Positions 16,629 through 25,255 of a DNA stretch of 64,000 nt are shown piece by piece. The notes below the pieces were generated by a model. The model was not told the origin of the DNA and searched no databases. It saw nothing but the letters and a program-made list of their open reading frames with translations. The translations under genes were made by a program, and so were the position numbers. The stretch covers positions 310,001-374,000 of the forward strand of contig DFNX01000016.1 in NCBI GenBank assembly GCA_002376235.1, given 5' to 3'. The stretch comes from Neorhizobium sp. UBA3556. GTDB lineage: Bacteria; Pseudomonadota; Alphaproteobacteria; Rhizobiales; Rhizobiaceae. The number at the start of each line of letters is the position of its first letter. The first letter of the stretch is position 1.

Positions 16629-17186
16629 TCACTCCTTGATCGAACCGACGGCGATCGAATCGAGGTCACGGTCGAGCGACAGGCCGATGACCGGCACCAT
16701 CTGGTCTTCAACCTTCACCGAAATAGTGATGTTCATCTTGTTGTCGCCGCGCAGGCTGGCGACCATCGCACCGTTGAGCTTGGCGCGGTTGATACCCATC
16801 ACCACCTTGTCGCCATTGACCGAGCCGGAGACGATATCGAGCCCCTTGCCTTCAGCGCCATCAAGGAACTTGCCGGTATAGCCGCGTCCGTTCTGGGTGA
16901 TGACGGCAGTCATCGGCTGCTGAAAGACGCCGACGCGGCAGGTGCCGTCGAGCTTGATGCCGGTGTCGCCGTCAGGCGACGGCGAGCCCGTCAGGTTGCA
17001 GTTGAACTTGGTGCCCTTGTATTTGCCGGCAACGATCTCGCCCGGGCCTTTCCATACACCCGCAACAGACTGGAAGAACACCTGGTCGCGCGATGCTGCT
17101 TCTGCCTGCGGAGCAAATGCCGGAACTGCGGTGACAAAAGTCAAAGCGGCAAGCCCGCCGAAAAGCGAAAAGAAGCGCGAATACAT
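16629..17186 (-). CDS. Conserved secreted protein of unknown function
   Basis: A 185-residue exported protein with a signal peptide (residues 1-30, cleavage near AEA-AS). The mature part looks beta-rich, with many Gly, Thr and Val positions and stretches such as VWKGPGEIVAGKYKG and VGVFQQPMTAVITQNGRG; it contains two cysteines that could form a disulfide. I do not recognise a named domain. A TTAACCAT element lies 67 bases upstream on the same strand. It has its own terminator downstream and appears monocistronic. Confidence 0.75.
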   Translation of the reverse strand: MYSRFFSLFGGLAALTFVTAVPAFAPQAEAASRDQVFFQSVAGVWKGPGEIVAGKYKGTKFNCNLTGSPSPDGDTGIKLDGTCRVGVFQQPMTAVITQNGRGYTGKFLDGAEGKGLDIVSGSVNGDKVVMGINRAKLNGAMVASLRGDNKMNITISVKVEDQMVPVIGLSLDRDLDSIAVGSIKE

Positions 17187-17252
17187 GAGGCTTTCCCCTT
17201 GGGACGTTCCGCTGTTAGCGGCAATGTTTAGTGAGGCCGAAACTAAGCGAGA

Positions 17253-17260
17253 ATGGTTAA
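17253..17260 (-). promoter_or_regulatory. CtrA-like half-site upstream of the secreted protein gene
   Basis: Reads TTAACCAT on the minus strand, 67 bases before the ATG at 17186. A single 8-mer can occur by chance; no second TTAA half at the right spacing is seen. Confidence 0.3.
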
Positions 17261-17302
17261 TGCTTCGTATCTTTTGGCGCTCTCAGGGTGTCCCGGAAAG
17301 GG

Positions 17303-18376
17303 TTAGTCCTTCTCGTCCGTACGGCCGGCAGCCACAATATCGGACATGAAATCGCCGATCCCCGGTCGCGGCAGGGCGCGGAAAGGCAGCGGCCGGCAGA
17401 GGTCCATGGCGGCGATCCCGATGCGGGCCGTCAGAAGCCCGTTGATGACGCCTTCGCCCAGCCGGCGCGACAATCTCGAGGCAAGTCCATGGCCGAGAAC
17501 CTGCTGCGCCAGCCCGTCGCCGACAGCAATCGAACCTGTGACTGCCAGATGCGCAATGACATCGCGGATCAGCCGCAGAAGGCCGAGTTTTCCGGGTCTT
17601 GCGCCATAAAGCTCGGCCATGGCGCGCACGAGGCGCGTGACCTCGAACAAGACATAAGCCAGATCGACGATCGCCCGCGGACTGATGGCGGTGACGACCG
17701 CCACCCGTTTGGACGAATTGAGAATCAGACCGCGCGCCTTGCGATCGAGCGGCGTCAGCAATTCGCGTTCTGCGAGATCGAGAAGATGCGGCCCGTCGAT
17801 AATGTCGTCCTTGGTGCCATCGAGAACGCTTCGGCCCTTGGCCGTCTCCGCCCGGTGACTGAGGAGCGATGTCAGGCGTTCGACCACCTTGCGCGCAGGC
17901 TGAGCCTGAACGGAGGCTGCGGCCTCTTCCGCCTCGGTTTTCAGGGTCTGCACTGCGGCAAGCCGAGCAATCCCCATGATCTCGCGTCCGACAACGACGA
18001 GTAATCCGAAAAGCGCCAGCGCCAGCGCGGTGATCGCGGCATAACCGAGCCAGTCGGCCCGGGCGAAAAGATCGCGAACGACCTGATCGGCCCAAAGTCC
18101 GAAGGCAAGCGACAGGAACGTACCGAGCGCCGCCGTTGCAAGCGCGACGAATGAAAAGCGCTTGCGTCGCCTCGGCTCCGCGATGGGAAGGCTTGCCGTA
18201 TCGAGATCTGCGCCGGAAAACGGATCGTCTTCGTCCGGCACGACCGTGACCGGCTGATCGAAGCTCTTCGGTTTGCGCGCTGGTGGAGCCGCTGCTGTTT
18301 CCCTGTCTGCTTCGTCTTCCACCTGAAATGCAGCCGGACGGCGTCGGGACGGATTGGTGTTGAGCGGCGGTCTCAT
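17303..18376 (-). CDS. YcjF/TIGR01620-family membrane protein (DUF697)
   Basis: A 357-residue inner-membrane protein. The N-terminal 90 residues are charged and Pro-rich, two hydrophobic helices lie at about 94-113 and 126-150, and the C-terminal DUF697 domain follows (around VDLAYVLFEVTRLVRAMAEL). Its start overlaps the ycjX-like stop by 4 bases (ATGA), the same arrangement as in the E. coli ycjX-ycjF pair, which suggests a functional complex. The precise role is unknown; a stress or envelope link is suggested by the family's association with the Psp regulon in enterics. Confidence 0.85.
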   Translation of the reverse strand: MRPPLNTNPSRRRPAAFQVEDEADRETAAAPPARKPKSFDQPVTVVPDEDDPFSGADLDTASLPIAEPRRRKRFSFVALATAALGTFLSLAFGLWADQVVRDLFARADWLGYAAITALALALFGLLVVVGREIMGIARLAAVQTLKTEAEEAAASVQAQPARKVVERLTSLLSHRAETAKGRSVLDGTKDDIIDGPHLLDLAERELLTPLDRKARGLILNSSKRVAVVTAISPRAIVDLAYVLFEVTRLVRAMAELYGARPGKLGLLRLIRDVIAHLAVTGSIAVGDGLAQQVLGHGLASRLSRRLGEGVINGLLTARIGIAAMDLCRPLPFRALPRPGIGDFMSDIVAAGRTDEKD

Positions 18377-19842
18377 GCGAGGCGATCTCCGAGCAGGAAC
18401 TGCAGGGCGCGGTCGAGCCTGATATGCGGTACCGCAAGGTTGAGTTTGCCCGACCGTTCTTCGAGCGCCGGAGGCCGAAAGCGGACGAAATTGATGTCCG
18501 GCAATTCGGGATTATCGCCATCCAACGTGTTGAACATATGCGTCGGGTCGGCTGGCAGATCGCCGGGGAAGATGGCGGTTGTCTTCGTGCCGTCAAACCG
18601 CTCGCCATTGATCGTCTCACCCGCCATCGGCGTTCCGACGATCACCGGAAGCATCTGATTGCCTTCCTTGACGCTCGCTTCGCGCGTGGCGCGCACGGAA
18701 GCGATCGCCATCACCTCGAACCCCGCGCCCGACATGCCAATGCGCTGAATGGCGCGATCGACAAGACGGCCGGTCAGCCGCTCAAGCCGGTCGTGGCTCT
18801 CATGATGTAGGTGGTCGGCCTTGGTGGCCGCGATCAGTACCTTGTCGATGCGGCGAGTGACGAAGGACGAGAAGAAACTGTTATGTCCCGGCCGGAAGCA
18901 GCCGAGCACGTCGCTCAGCGCCCGTTCTAGATCCTGAAGCGCTTCCGGGCCGCGATTGATTGCCTGCAGCGCATCGACAAGCACGATCTGCCGGTCGAGC
19001 CGCGCGAAGTGATGCCGGAAGAACGGCTTCACCACCACGCTCTTGTAGGCCTCGAAGCGGCGTTCCATCATCGCCCGCAGCGACCCCTTGATTGCCGGTG
19101 TCTCCGCAATGCCCGGCAGCGGTGCGAAAGTCAGTGCCGGCGAGCCTTCGAGATCTCCGGGCATCAGGAAGCGTCCAGGCGGCAGGGTCGACAGGGATCT
19201 CTCGTCGGATTTGCACGCCTTGAGATAGGCCGAAAATACTTCGAACAGGCGGCGAGCTGTCATTTCATCCGCTGGTGCATCCATGTCGAGCGTCGTCGCA
19301 AGCTGCAGCCAGTCGTGGGCGAGTTCCTTGCGGATACCCGTCTGCGCAAGTTCCGCCGTCGCATTGCTGAACTGACGGTAGTCCTGGGTAAGGAGCGGAA
19401 GATCGAGCAGCCATTCTCCCGGATAATCGACGATATCGAGAGAAAGCCTTCCCGGCGAAAAGAACCGGTTCCAGCCGCTCGCGCTCTGGTAATCGATGGT
19501 CAGCCGCAATTCGGAAATGGCACGGGTCGAATCCGGCCATATGCGATCGCGAACGAGCGCCTGGATGTGATCTTCGTATTGGAAGCGCGGGATCGCGTCA
19601 TCCGGCTGTTCTTCCAGCCTTATACCAGAGACCCTGCCTGATCGACCCGCTTCGAACAGGGGCATGCGGCCGCCATTCAGGAGGTTGTGTACGATCGATG
19701 AAATCAGCACTGTCTTGCCGGCGCGCGAAAGGCCGGTGACACCGAGCCTTATCGTCGGGTTCACGAGCCCCGATGCGCGGTCGGCGATATTGTCGAGTGC
19801 AATGCGAGCGTCGTCGGTAAAGCTGGTCAGCGAAGTCGCCAA
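18373..19842 (-). CDS. YcjX-family (DUF463) GTPase-like protein
   Basis: A 489-residue P-loop protein of the YcjX/DUF463 family, with Walker A GLSRAGKTVLIS near residue 40 and a DxxG-like DYPGEWL segment. The start appears to be a TTG at 19842 (MATSLTSF). It is cotranscribed with the DUF697 gene, overlapping by 4 bases. Structures of relatives show a Ras-like fold with nucleotide binding; the cellular role is unknown. Confidence 0.87.
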   Translation of the reverse strand: MATSLTSFTDDARIALDNIADRASGLVNPTIRLGVTGLSRAGKTVLISSIVHNLLNGGRMPLFEAGRSGRVSGIRLEEQPDDAIPRFQYEDHIQALVRDRIWPDSTRAISELRLTIDYQSASGWNRFFSPGRLSLDIVDYPGEWLLDLPLLTQDYRQFSNATAELAQTGIRKELAHDWLQLATTLDMDAPADEMTARRLFEVFSAYLKACKSDERSLSTLPPGRFLMPGDLEGSPALTFAPLPGIAETPAIKGSLRAMMERRFEAYKSVVVKPFFRHHFARLDRQIVLVDALQAINRGPEALQDLERALSDVLGCFRPGHNSFFSSFVTRRIDKVLIAATKADHLHHESHDRLERLTGRLVDRAIQRIGMSGAGFEVMAIASVRATREASVKEGNQMLPVIVGTPMAGETINGERFDGTKTTAIFPGDLPADPTHMFNTLDGDNPELPDINFVRFRPPALEERSGKLNLAVPHIRLDRALQFLLGDRLA

Positions 19843-19909
19843 GGCGGGATCCCGAAAAAGTGTTTTCCCCTATATAGGCGCGCGTCGCCCGCTCGCAATG
19901 CGGAGCTGC

Positions 19910-20407
19910 TCACACGGTGAGCAGGTTGGTCAGCACCCAGCCGCCATTCTCTGCCTCTTTGGAATAGTCGAGAACCGCCATGCCGGCCGTCGGATATCCG
20001 CCCGGCATCGCAGCGCGTCTCTCCGCTTTGCCGATAAGGCCTTCCAGTAACAGGTCTATGCTCGGATTATGCCCGATCAGCATGACGGAACGGGCAGGGC
20101 GCTGCCCGGCGATGATGGTCGCGTAGAGATCCGGTGTGCCATTATAAAGCTCGTCGACGAACTGGATTTCCAGTGTTTCGCGAATGGCCCTGCGCACAAT
20201 TTCAGCGGTCTGCCGACAACGCGCCGCCGTGGAGCTGACGAGGCAGTCCGGTACATATCCAAGATCTGCCGCGCGATCGGCAACCATCTCCGCCTGCATG
20301 TAGCCGCGATCGTCCAGATCGCGGTCGAAGTCGCGTCCGCCCGGCACGGCCGATGCCGCCTGCGCGTGTCGCATCAAATAAATACGGAATGGTTCAGGCT
20401 CGATCAT
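19910..20407 (-). CDS. SixA-like histidine phosphatase
   Basis: A 165-residue member of the phosphoglycerate-mutase-like histidine phosphatase superfamily. The catalytic RHA motif is at the N-terminus (YLMRHAQA), with a second Arg region (SSTAARCRQTAE) and the late His in IGHNPSI. SixA of E. coli dephosphorylates Hpt domains, so a link to the Hpt or CckA relay is conceivable but purely inferential. Start assigned to ATG 20407; an in-frame extension to 20479 lacks conserved sequence. It is divergent from dksA. Confidence 0.85.
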   Translation of the reverse strand: MIEPEPFRIYLMRHAQAASAVPGGRDFDRDLDDRGYMQAEMVADRAADLGYVPDCLVSSTAARCRQTAEIVRRAIRETLEIQFVDELYNGTPDLYATIIAGQRPARSVMLIGHNPSIDLLLEGLIGKAERRAAMPGGYPTAGMAVLDYSKEAENGGWVLTNLLTV

Positions 20408-20538
20408 CTTCGGCTCGCCAAAATGAAACGCTGAGTAAAAGGCGTAACGTTGCTTGGGCCGATTGGTCAACCAGATCATGTGCCGCTGGTTGAGGGCTTT
20501 GGAAGCCGGCTACCCATGCGATTATGGGAAAAGCATAA

Positions 20539-20573
20539 AAATTAGTCACTTAGCCAATTTTTGTGACAAATTT
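20539..20573. promoter_or_regulatory. Inverted repeat in the sixA-like/dksA intergenic region
   Basis: AAATTAGTCAC (20539-20549) faces GTGACAAATTT (20563-20573) across 13 bases, matching at 10 of 11 positions. The spacing suits a dimeric regulator operator. No T-tract pattern of a terminator is seen. Confidence 0.4.
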
Positions 20574-20663
20574 AAAACTGCTGCAAATGTGGGCGGAAGG
20601 CTTGAATGAGGACTGGTTAATGGAGTATAGGGGCCTCAAGAGATGTTCTTCAGGAGAATCGCG

Positions 20664-21083
20664 TTGAGTGAGAAGATCGATCTTAGTAACTATGTGCTCT
20701 CGGAAAACGAAGAGTTCATGAATGCGAATCAGAAGGCATACTTCAGGGCCAAACTGATCGCATGGAAGAATGACATCCTCAGGGAGGCGCGGGAGACACT
20801 CGGGCACCTGGCTGAGGAAAGTGCAAACCATCCAGACCTGGCAGACCGCGCATCATCGGAAACGGACCGTGCAATCGAATTGCGCGCCCGCGACCGTCAG
20901 CGCAAACTCATATCCAAGATCGATGCTGCCATGCAGCGTATCGACGATGGAACCTACGGCTATTGCGAAGAAACCGGCGAGCCGATCGGCTTGAAGCGAT
21001 TGGACGCCCGTCCCATCGCAACACTGTCAATCGAGGCGCAGGAGCGTCACGAGCGACGTGAAAAGGTCTATCGCGACGAATAG
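20664..21083 (+). CDS. dksA: RNA polymerase-binding transcription factor DksA
   Basis: Binds the RNA polymerase secondary channel and acts with ppGpp on stringent-response promoters. The 139-residue sequence has the coiled-coil region with tip residues DLADRASSETD and the C-terminal globular part. Only one of the four zinc-finger cysteines remains (Cys101; the other positions are Thr104, Ser122, Ala125). The start TTG 20664 is supported by AGGAGA six bases upstream and by the N-terminus MSEKIDLSNYVLSENEEFMN; an upstream ATG at 20643 lacks an RBS. Followed by a strong terminator. Confidence 0.93.
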   Translation: MSEKIDLSNYVLSENEEFMNANQKAYFRAKLIAWKNDILREARETLGHLAEESANHPDLADRASSETDRAIELRARDRQRKLISKIDAAMQRIDDGTYGYCEETGEPIGLKRLDARPIATLSIEAQERHERREKVYRDE

Positions 21084-21108
21084 TTTTCGTTAAGCCGAGA
21101 CAAAACAA

Positions 21109-21139
21109 AAAAAAAGGCACGTTGCGACGTGCCTTTTTT
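21109..21139. terminator. Bidirectional intrinsic terminator between dksA and the FliO-like gene
   Basis: Stem GGCACGT/ACGTGCC (21116-21133, loop TGCG), preceded by an A-run and followed by six T. It serves convergent dksA (plus) and fliO-like (minus) transcripts. Confidence 0.85.
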
Positions 21140-21168
21140 GTTTGCATTCATCGTTTTTGATGCAGGCC

Positions 21169-22155
21169 TTATTTGTCGCGGCTTGCAGACATTTCGCCGA
21201 ATATCCGGGCGACCTCGCTCTGCAGCGAGGGATCTTCCCGCGTCGCAGCGCCTGGCGTGGCGACGACTGGTATGGCAACAGCCGGTCCTGCCTGCGGCAG
21301 CGGGCGGCCTGGGCGATTGGCAAGGGACGTCTCGCGCGCAGCCATGTTATGCGCCATTTCCTCCTCAAGGATCTTTTCGAAATCACTTCCGAGACCCGTC
21401 GGCCTTGCGGTGGAGGCGGTAACCGGCTGCGGTGCCGGACGGGCAACGGGCACTGTCGCCGCTGGGGCTGCGTTATGCTCGGCAAACACACGGTTTCGCT
21501 GGCTGTCGAGAAGCTGGGCGGCATCGTCAAGCGCAGGCTGGGTTACCGCCGGAGGCTCCGCGCGGGGCCGAGACTGCGCAGGCTCCATTCGGGCAGGGTT
21601 TGCTGGTTGCGGGGCAATCACCGGCTCCATGCGTGGAGCGGGGATTGGGGGTGCTGCGGCAGGTTGAGGCGCTGCGACAGCGCGCGCTTCGCGGCTGGGA
21701 GCCTCTGTCATCGGCTCTTTGATTGCCTCGGGCCGAGGTGCCGGGGCCGCTATCGGTGCCGGTCGCCGCGCCGGCTCGGTTGCCGCCTGTTTCGCGGCAA
21801 TCGCCACGGTGGGTGCCGCAGTCGTTACGGTCTGCGCGTCCTGAATGGGAGTTTCCGCGTCTCCGGCTGGACCGATGATCCGGCTTTCTATGACGACATC
21901 TGTCGGTCCGCCGATCATGATCAGATGCTCGACATCATCCCTTCTCACGAGAACCAGGCGGCGGCGCGCATCGACGGCTGCCGCATCGAGCACCTGCAGG
22001 CGCGGCTGGCGGTTGCGCCCGCCACGCACGAATGGCGAAGGTCCCCGCCGTCCGCGCACTATCCACAGGATTCCGACGAGGCAAATGAGGGCCAAACCGA
22101 CGCCAATGACCGCCACGAGAAGGTTGCGACCGTATTCGCCCCAAAGTTCAGCCAT
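21169..22155 (-). CDS. FliO-like membrane protein with long Pro/Ala-rich tail
   Basis: A 328-residue protein with one N-terminal membrane helix (about residues 9-32), then a FliO-like cytoplasmic module (RLQVLDAAAVDARRRLVLVR, followed by DDVEHLIMIGGPTDVVIES), then about 230 residues rich in Pro, Ala and Arg. FliO assists assembly of the flagellar export gate, but no other flagellar gene is nearby and the long tail is unusual. ATG 22155 follows AAGGAG. It is divergent from cckA, an arrangement that may place both under cell-cycle control. The domain call is good; a flagellar role is inferred. Confidence 0.75.
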   Translation of the reverse strand: MAELWGEYGRNLLVAVIGVGLALICLVGILWIVRGRRGPSPFVRGGRNRQPRLQVLDAAAVDARRRLVLVRRDDVEHLIMIGGPTDVVIESRIIGPAGDAETPIQDAQTVTTAAPTVAIAAKQAATEPARRPAPIAAPAPRPEAIKEPMTEAPSREARAVAAPQPAAAPPIPAPRMEPVIAPQPANPARMEPAQSRPRAEPPAVTQPALDDAAQLLDSQRNRVFAEHNAAPAATVPVARPAPQPVTASTARPTGLGSDFEKILEEEMAHNMAARETSLANRPGRPLPQAGPAVAIPVVATPGAATREDPSLQSEVARIFGEMSASRDK

Positions 22156-22409
22156 ATTTTTTAAACTCCTTACGCGATCTATGCATCTGACACTGACGAT
22201 TTTTTCGCCTTGTAGGCAAGGCTTGGCGCCATCCGTCAACGCTAAAATGTGTCTCATTCGCATCTCAGATAGGGCAGGGCGCTGCACTGTCCCGCCTTTT
22301 GTGGCTTTCCGGAGCTTTTTGCTTCATCTTCAAATTGCTAAGAGAGAATCGTGAACGCCAAAGGGCGCGTTCTGCGATGTCGGTGCATGCACCGGAACAA
22401 GAGGTATTG

Positions 22410-25019
22410 ATGACCAGCTCGCCGAAAGCCGGTAACGACGAAGCGCCATTGGTTGATCGCGGCAGCCGCGGCGGCACGGTTGTCCGGATCGTCCTTCTGG
22501 CGATGGTGCTGCTCGGCGTTGCCATCGCCTTTGTCGTATTCCAGCAGGCGCTGGATAACGAGGTCGTTCTCGGCCTCCTCGGCATCCTGGCCATGGTCGG
22601 GATCTTCTTCATCGTCTCGTCGCTGATCGGCCTTGTCGAAGTCATGCCGCAATCGCGCTCCGATGAACTGGCCCGCAGTTTTATGGCAAGCCACCCTGAC
22701 GGCATCGTCGTGACCGACGCCAAGGGGCGGATCGTTTATGCCAACCCCGCCTATGGGCGTATGACCGGCGCTTCCAGCGGCCACAATGTACAGTCGCTCG
22801 AAACGCTGCTGTCGAAGACACGCGAATCGACCGAGGCTCTCTACCGCCTGACATCGGCACTGAGAGAAGGACGCGAAGGCCACGAGGAGTTCCGCCTGCT
22901 GCAGCCGTTAGGCCGCCTGACCGGCAATGGTTCCGACGCACACTGGTATCGCCTCAAGGCCCGGCTGCTTGGCTCTGCCGGTCGCAACGCGCTCGATATA
23001 TGGGAAATCACCGACATCACCTCGGAACGGGATGACCAGGAGCGCTTTTTCCGCGAGTTGCAGAATGCGATCGATTATCTCGATCACGCCCCGGTCGGCT
23101 TCTTCTCCGCCGGCAGGAAGGGCGAGATTTTCTATATCAATGCGACGCTTGCCGAATGGCTTGGCCTGGACCTGACGAAATTCACGCCGCAATCCATGAT
23201 GATTTCGGATCTCGTGGCGGGTGAGGGCATGGCGCTCATCCAGTCCGTGCAGGCGGCTCCGGGCCTGAAACGCACCGAGATGCTCGAACTCGACCTTCGC
23301 CGCGCCAACGGCCAGAGCCTCCCGGCAAAGCTGGTCCACAATGTTAGCGCTTTGCGCGACGGAGCGCCGGGTGAAAGCCGCACCGTGGTGCTGATGCGCG
23401 CCAAGGGTGCCGAGACCGACCAGTCCGCATCTGCCATGCGCTTCACCCGCTTCTTCAACAATACGCCGATGGCGATTGCCTCGGTGGATGGTAACGGCAG
23501 GATCCTGCGCATCAATGCGCCATTCCTGCGGCTTTTTGCAGGCGTCGTCTCGCGTGACGATGTCGATGCAGGCAGCGCGCAGCTGGAGCGGATCGTTCAC
23601 GACAGCACGCGCGACATGCTGATGGAGGCTCTTGCCGCAGCCAAGGACAGGCAGGGCGATATAGCTCCGATCGAATCCCGCCATCCTGGTGACGAAAACC
23701 GCTATGTCCGTTTCTACGTCAATGCCGTGATCGACGAGAGCGACGAGGCGCCGGAGGAGGCCGCAATCGTCTACGCGGTCGAGACGACCGAGCAGAAGGC
23801 GCTCGAAACCCAGATGGCGCAGACGCAGAAGCTGAATGCTGTCGGCACGTTGGCTGGCGGCATAGCGCACGATTTCAACAACGTGTTGACGGCAATTCTT
23901 CTGTCTTCCGATCATCTTCTCTTGCAGGCCCGCCCTTCGGACGCGAGCTTCGCCGATCTGATGGAGATCAAGCGCAACGCCAATCGCGCCGCCGTGCTCG
24001 TTCGCCAGCTGCTTGCCTTCTCGCGCAAGCAGACGATGCGTCCTGCCGTGCTCAACCTGACCGACGTGGTGGGCGACCTGCGCATGCTGGTCGACCGGCT
24101 GATTTCCGGCACCAACGTCAAACTGGAAGTCGATTACGGCCGCGACCTCTGGCCGGTGCGCACCGATCTTTCGCAATTCGAGCAGGTCCTCATCAATCTC
24201 TGCGTCAACGCACGAGATGCCATGCCGGGCGGCGGCACGATCCTGATCAAGACCCGCAACGTGACCGCCGAGGACACGAGCGGCTTCCTGCAGGCCGAGC
24301 TGCCGTCTGAAGATTTTGTCATGATCGAAGTGTCCGACAACGGCACGGGTATTCCGCCGGAAATCATGGACAAAATTTTCGAGCCGTTTTTCACCACCAA
24401 GGAAGTCGGCAAGGGGACTGGTCTCGGCCTCTCAATGGTCTACGGGATCGTCAAGCAGTCCGGCGGTTACCTCTATCCGGAATCGGAACTGGGGCAGGGC
24501 ACGAGCTTCCGCATCTTCCTGCCACGGCATATTCCCGAGGTCGTGCCCGCGGCGCCTGCAGCGGCATTGATCGATACTGTCGCCAATGTCTCTCCAAAGG
24601 TCGAGACTGTCGCGACGCCGGCCGCCGAGCCGATCGATCTGACCGGCAAGTCTGCGGTCGTGCTCCTGGTGGAAGACGAGGAGGCGGTCCGTCGCGGTAG
24701 CAAGCGCATGCTCGAAACGCGTGGTTATACGGTCCATGAGGCCGGTTCCGGAACCGAGGCGCTCGACATCATGGACGAGCTTGAAGGCAAGGTGGATATC
24801 GTCGTTTCCGACGTCGTCATGCCCGAAATGGACGGCCCGACCCTTTTGACCGAGTTGCGCAAATCCTATCCCGACCTGAAGTTCATCTTCGTCTCGGGTT
24901 ATGCAGAAGACGCTTTTGCCCGTAACCTTCCGGCCGACGCAAAATTCGGCTTCCTGCCAAAGCCGTTCTCGTTGAAGCAACTGGCCGTCTCCGTGCGTGA
25001 AATGCTTGATTCGGAATAG
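22410..25019 (+). CDS. cckA: Cell-cycle hybrid histidine kinase CckA
   Basis: Essential alphaproteobacterial kinase/phosphatase that feeds the ChpT-CtrA phosphorelay. Of 869 residues, two membrane helices lie at about 25-44 and 51-74, PAS domains follow (IVVTDAKGRIVYANPAYG and a second at about 225-330), then HisKA with phospho-His487 (GGIAHDFNNVLTA), HATPase with N, G1 and G2 boxes (NLCVNARDAM, DNGTGIP, GKGTGLGLSMVYG) and a C-terminal receiver with phospho-Asp801 (SDVVMPEMDGP). ATG 22410 is preferred (AAGAGG five bases upstream); in-frame ATGs at 22377 and 22299 are possible. It is monocistronic. Confidence 0.94.
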   Translation: MTSSPKAGNDEAPLVDRGSRGGTVVRIVLLAMVLLGVAIAFVVFQQALDNEVVLGLLGILAMVGIFFIVSSLIGLVEVMPQSRSDELARSFMASHPDGIVVTDAKGRIVYANPAYGRMTGASSGHNVQSLETLLSKTRESTEALYRLTSALREGREGHEEFRLLQPLGRLTGNGSDAHWYRLKARLLGSAGRNALDIWEITDITSERDDQERFFRELQNAIDYLDHAPVGFFSAGRKGEIFYINATLAEWLGLDLTKFTPQSMMISDLVAGEGMALIQSVQAAPGLKRTEMLELDLRRANGQSLPAKLVHNVSALRDGAPGESRTVVLMRAKGAETDQSASAMRFTRFFNNTPMAIASVDGNGRILRINAPFLRLFAGVVSRDDVDAGSAQLERIVHDSTRDMLMEALAAAKDRQGDIAPIESRHPGDENRYVRFYVNAVIDESDEAPEEAAIVYAVETTEQKALETQMAQTQKLNAVGTLAGGIAHDFNNVLTAILLSSDHLLLQARPSDASFADLMEIKRNANRAAVLVRQLLAFSRKQTMRPAVLNLTDVVGDLRMLVDRLISGTNVKLEVDYGRDLWPVRTDLSQFEQVLINLCVNARDAMPGGGTILIKTRNVTAEDTSGFLQAELPSEDFVMIEVSDNGTGIPPEIMDKIFEPFFTTKEVGKGTGLGLSMVYGIVKQSGGYLYPESELGQGTSFRIFLPRHIPEVVPAAPAAALIDTVANVSPKVETVATPAAEPIDLTGKSAVVLLVEDEEAVRRGSKRMLETRGYTVHEAGSGTEALDIMDELEGKVDIVVSDVVMPEMDGPTLLTELRKSYPDLKFIFVSGYAEDAFARNLPADAKFGFLPKPFSLKQLAVSVREMLDSE

Positions 25020-25112
25020 GCCGGTTCATCTCTGAGGCATTTGGGGCGTTTGTGTTGACGGCAGGCAAAATGACCCAAATGCAAAGTTATTTCCACAGCT
25101 TGCATAGTCCGT

Positions 25113-25127
25113 GAACATTTGCGGAAC
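25113..25127 (+). promoter_or_regulatory. LexA (SOS) box upstream of recA
   Basis: GAACATTTGCGGAAC is an exact GAAC-N7-GAAC, the alphaproteobacterial LexA site (read as GTTC-N7-GTTC on the other strand). It lies about 130 bases before the recA start, so recA is expected to be damage-inducible. Confidence 0.85.
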
Positions 25128-25255
25128 GGGATGGAAATAACGATTTCTTCCTAAGGGTTTAAATGGCCCTTGCGGAATGAGAACAAAATGAGTACGAATA
25201 TCCCATCGGCTGCTTCATTGCTTGCGCGGCGGCAATAACCTAAAGGTGGGATCTC

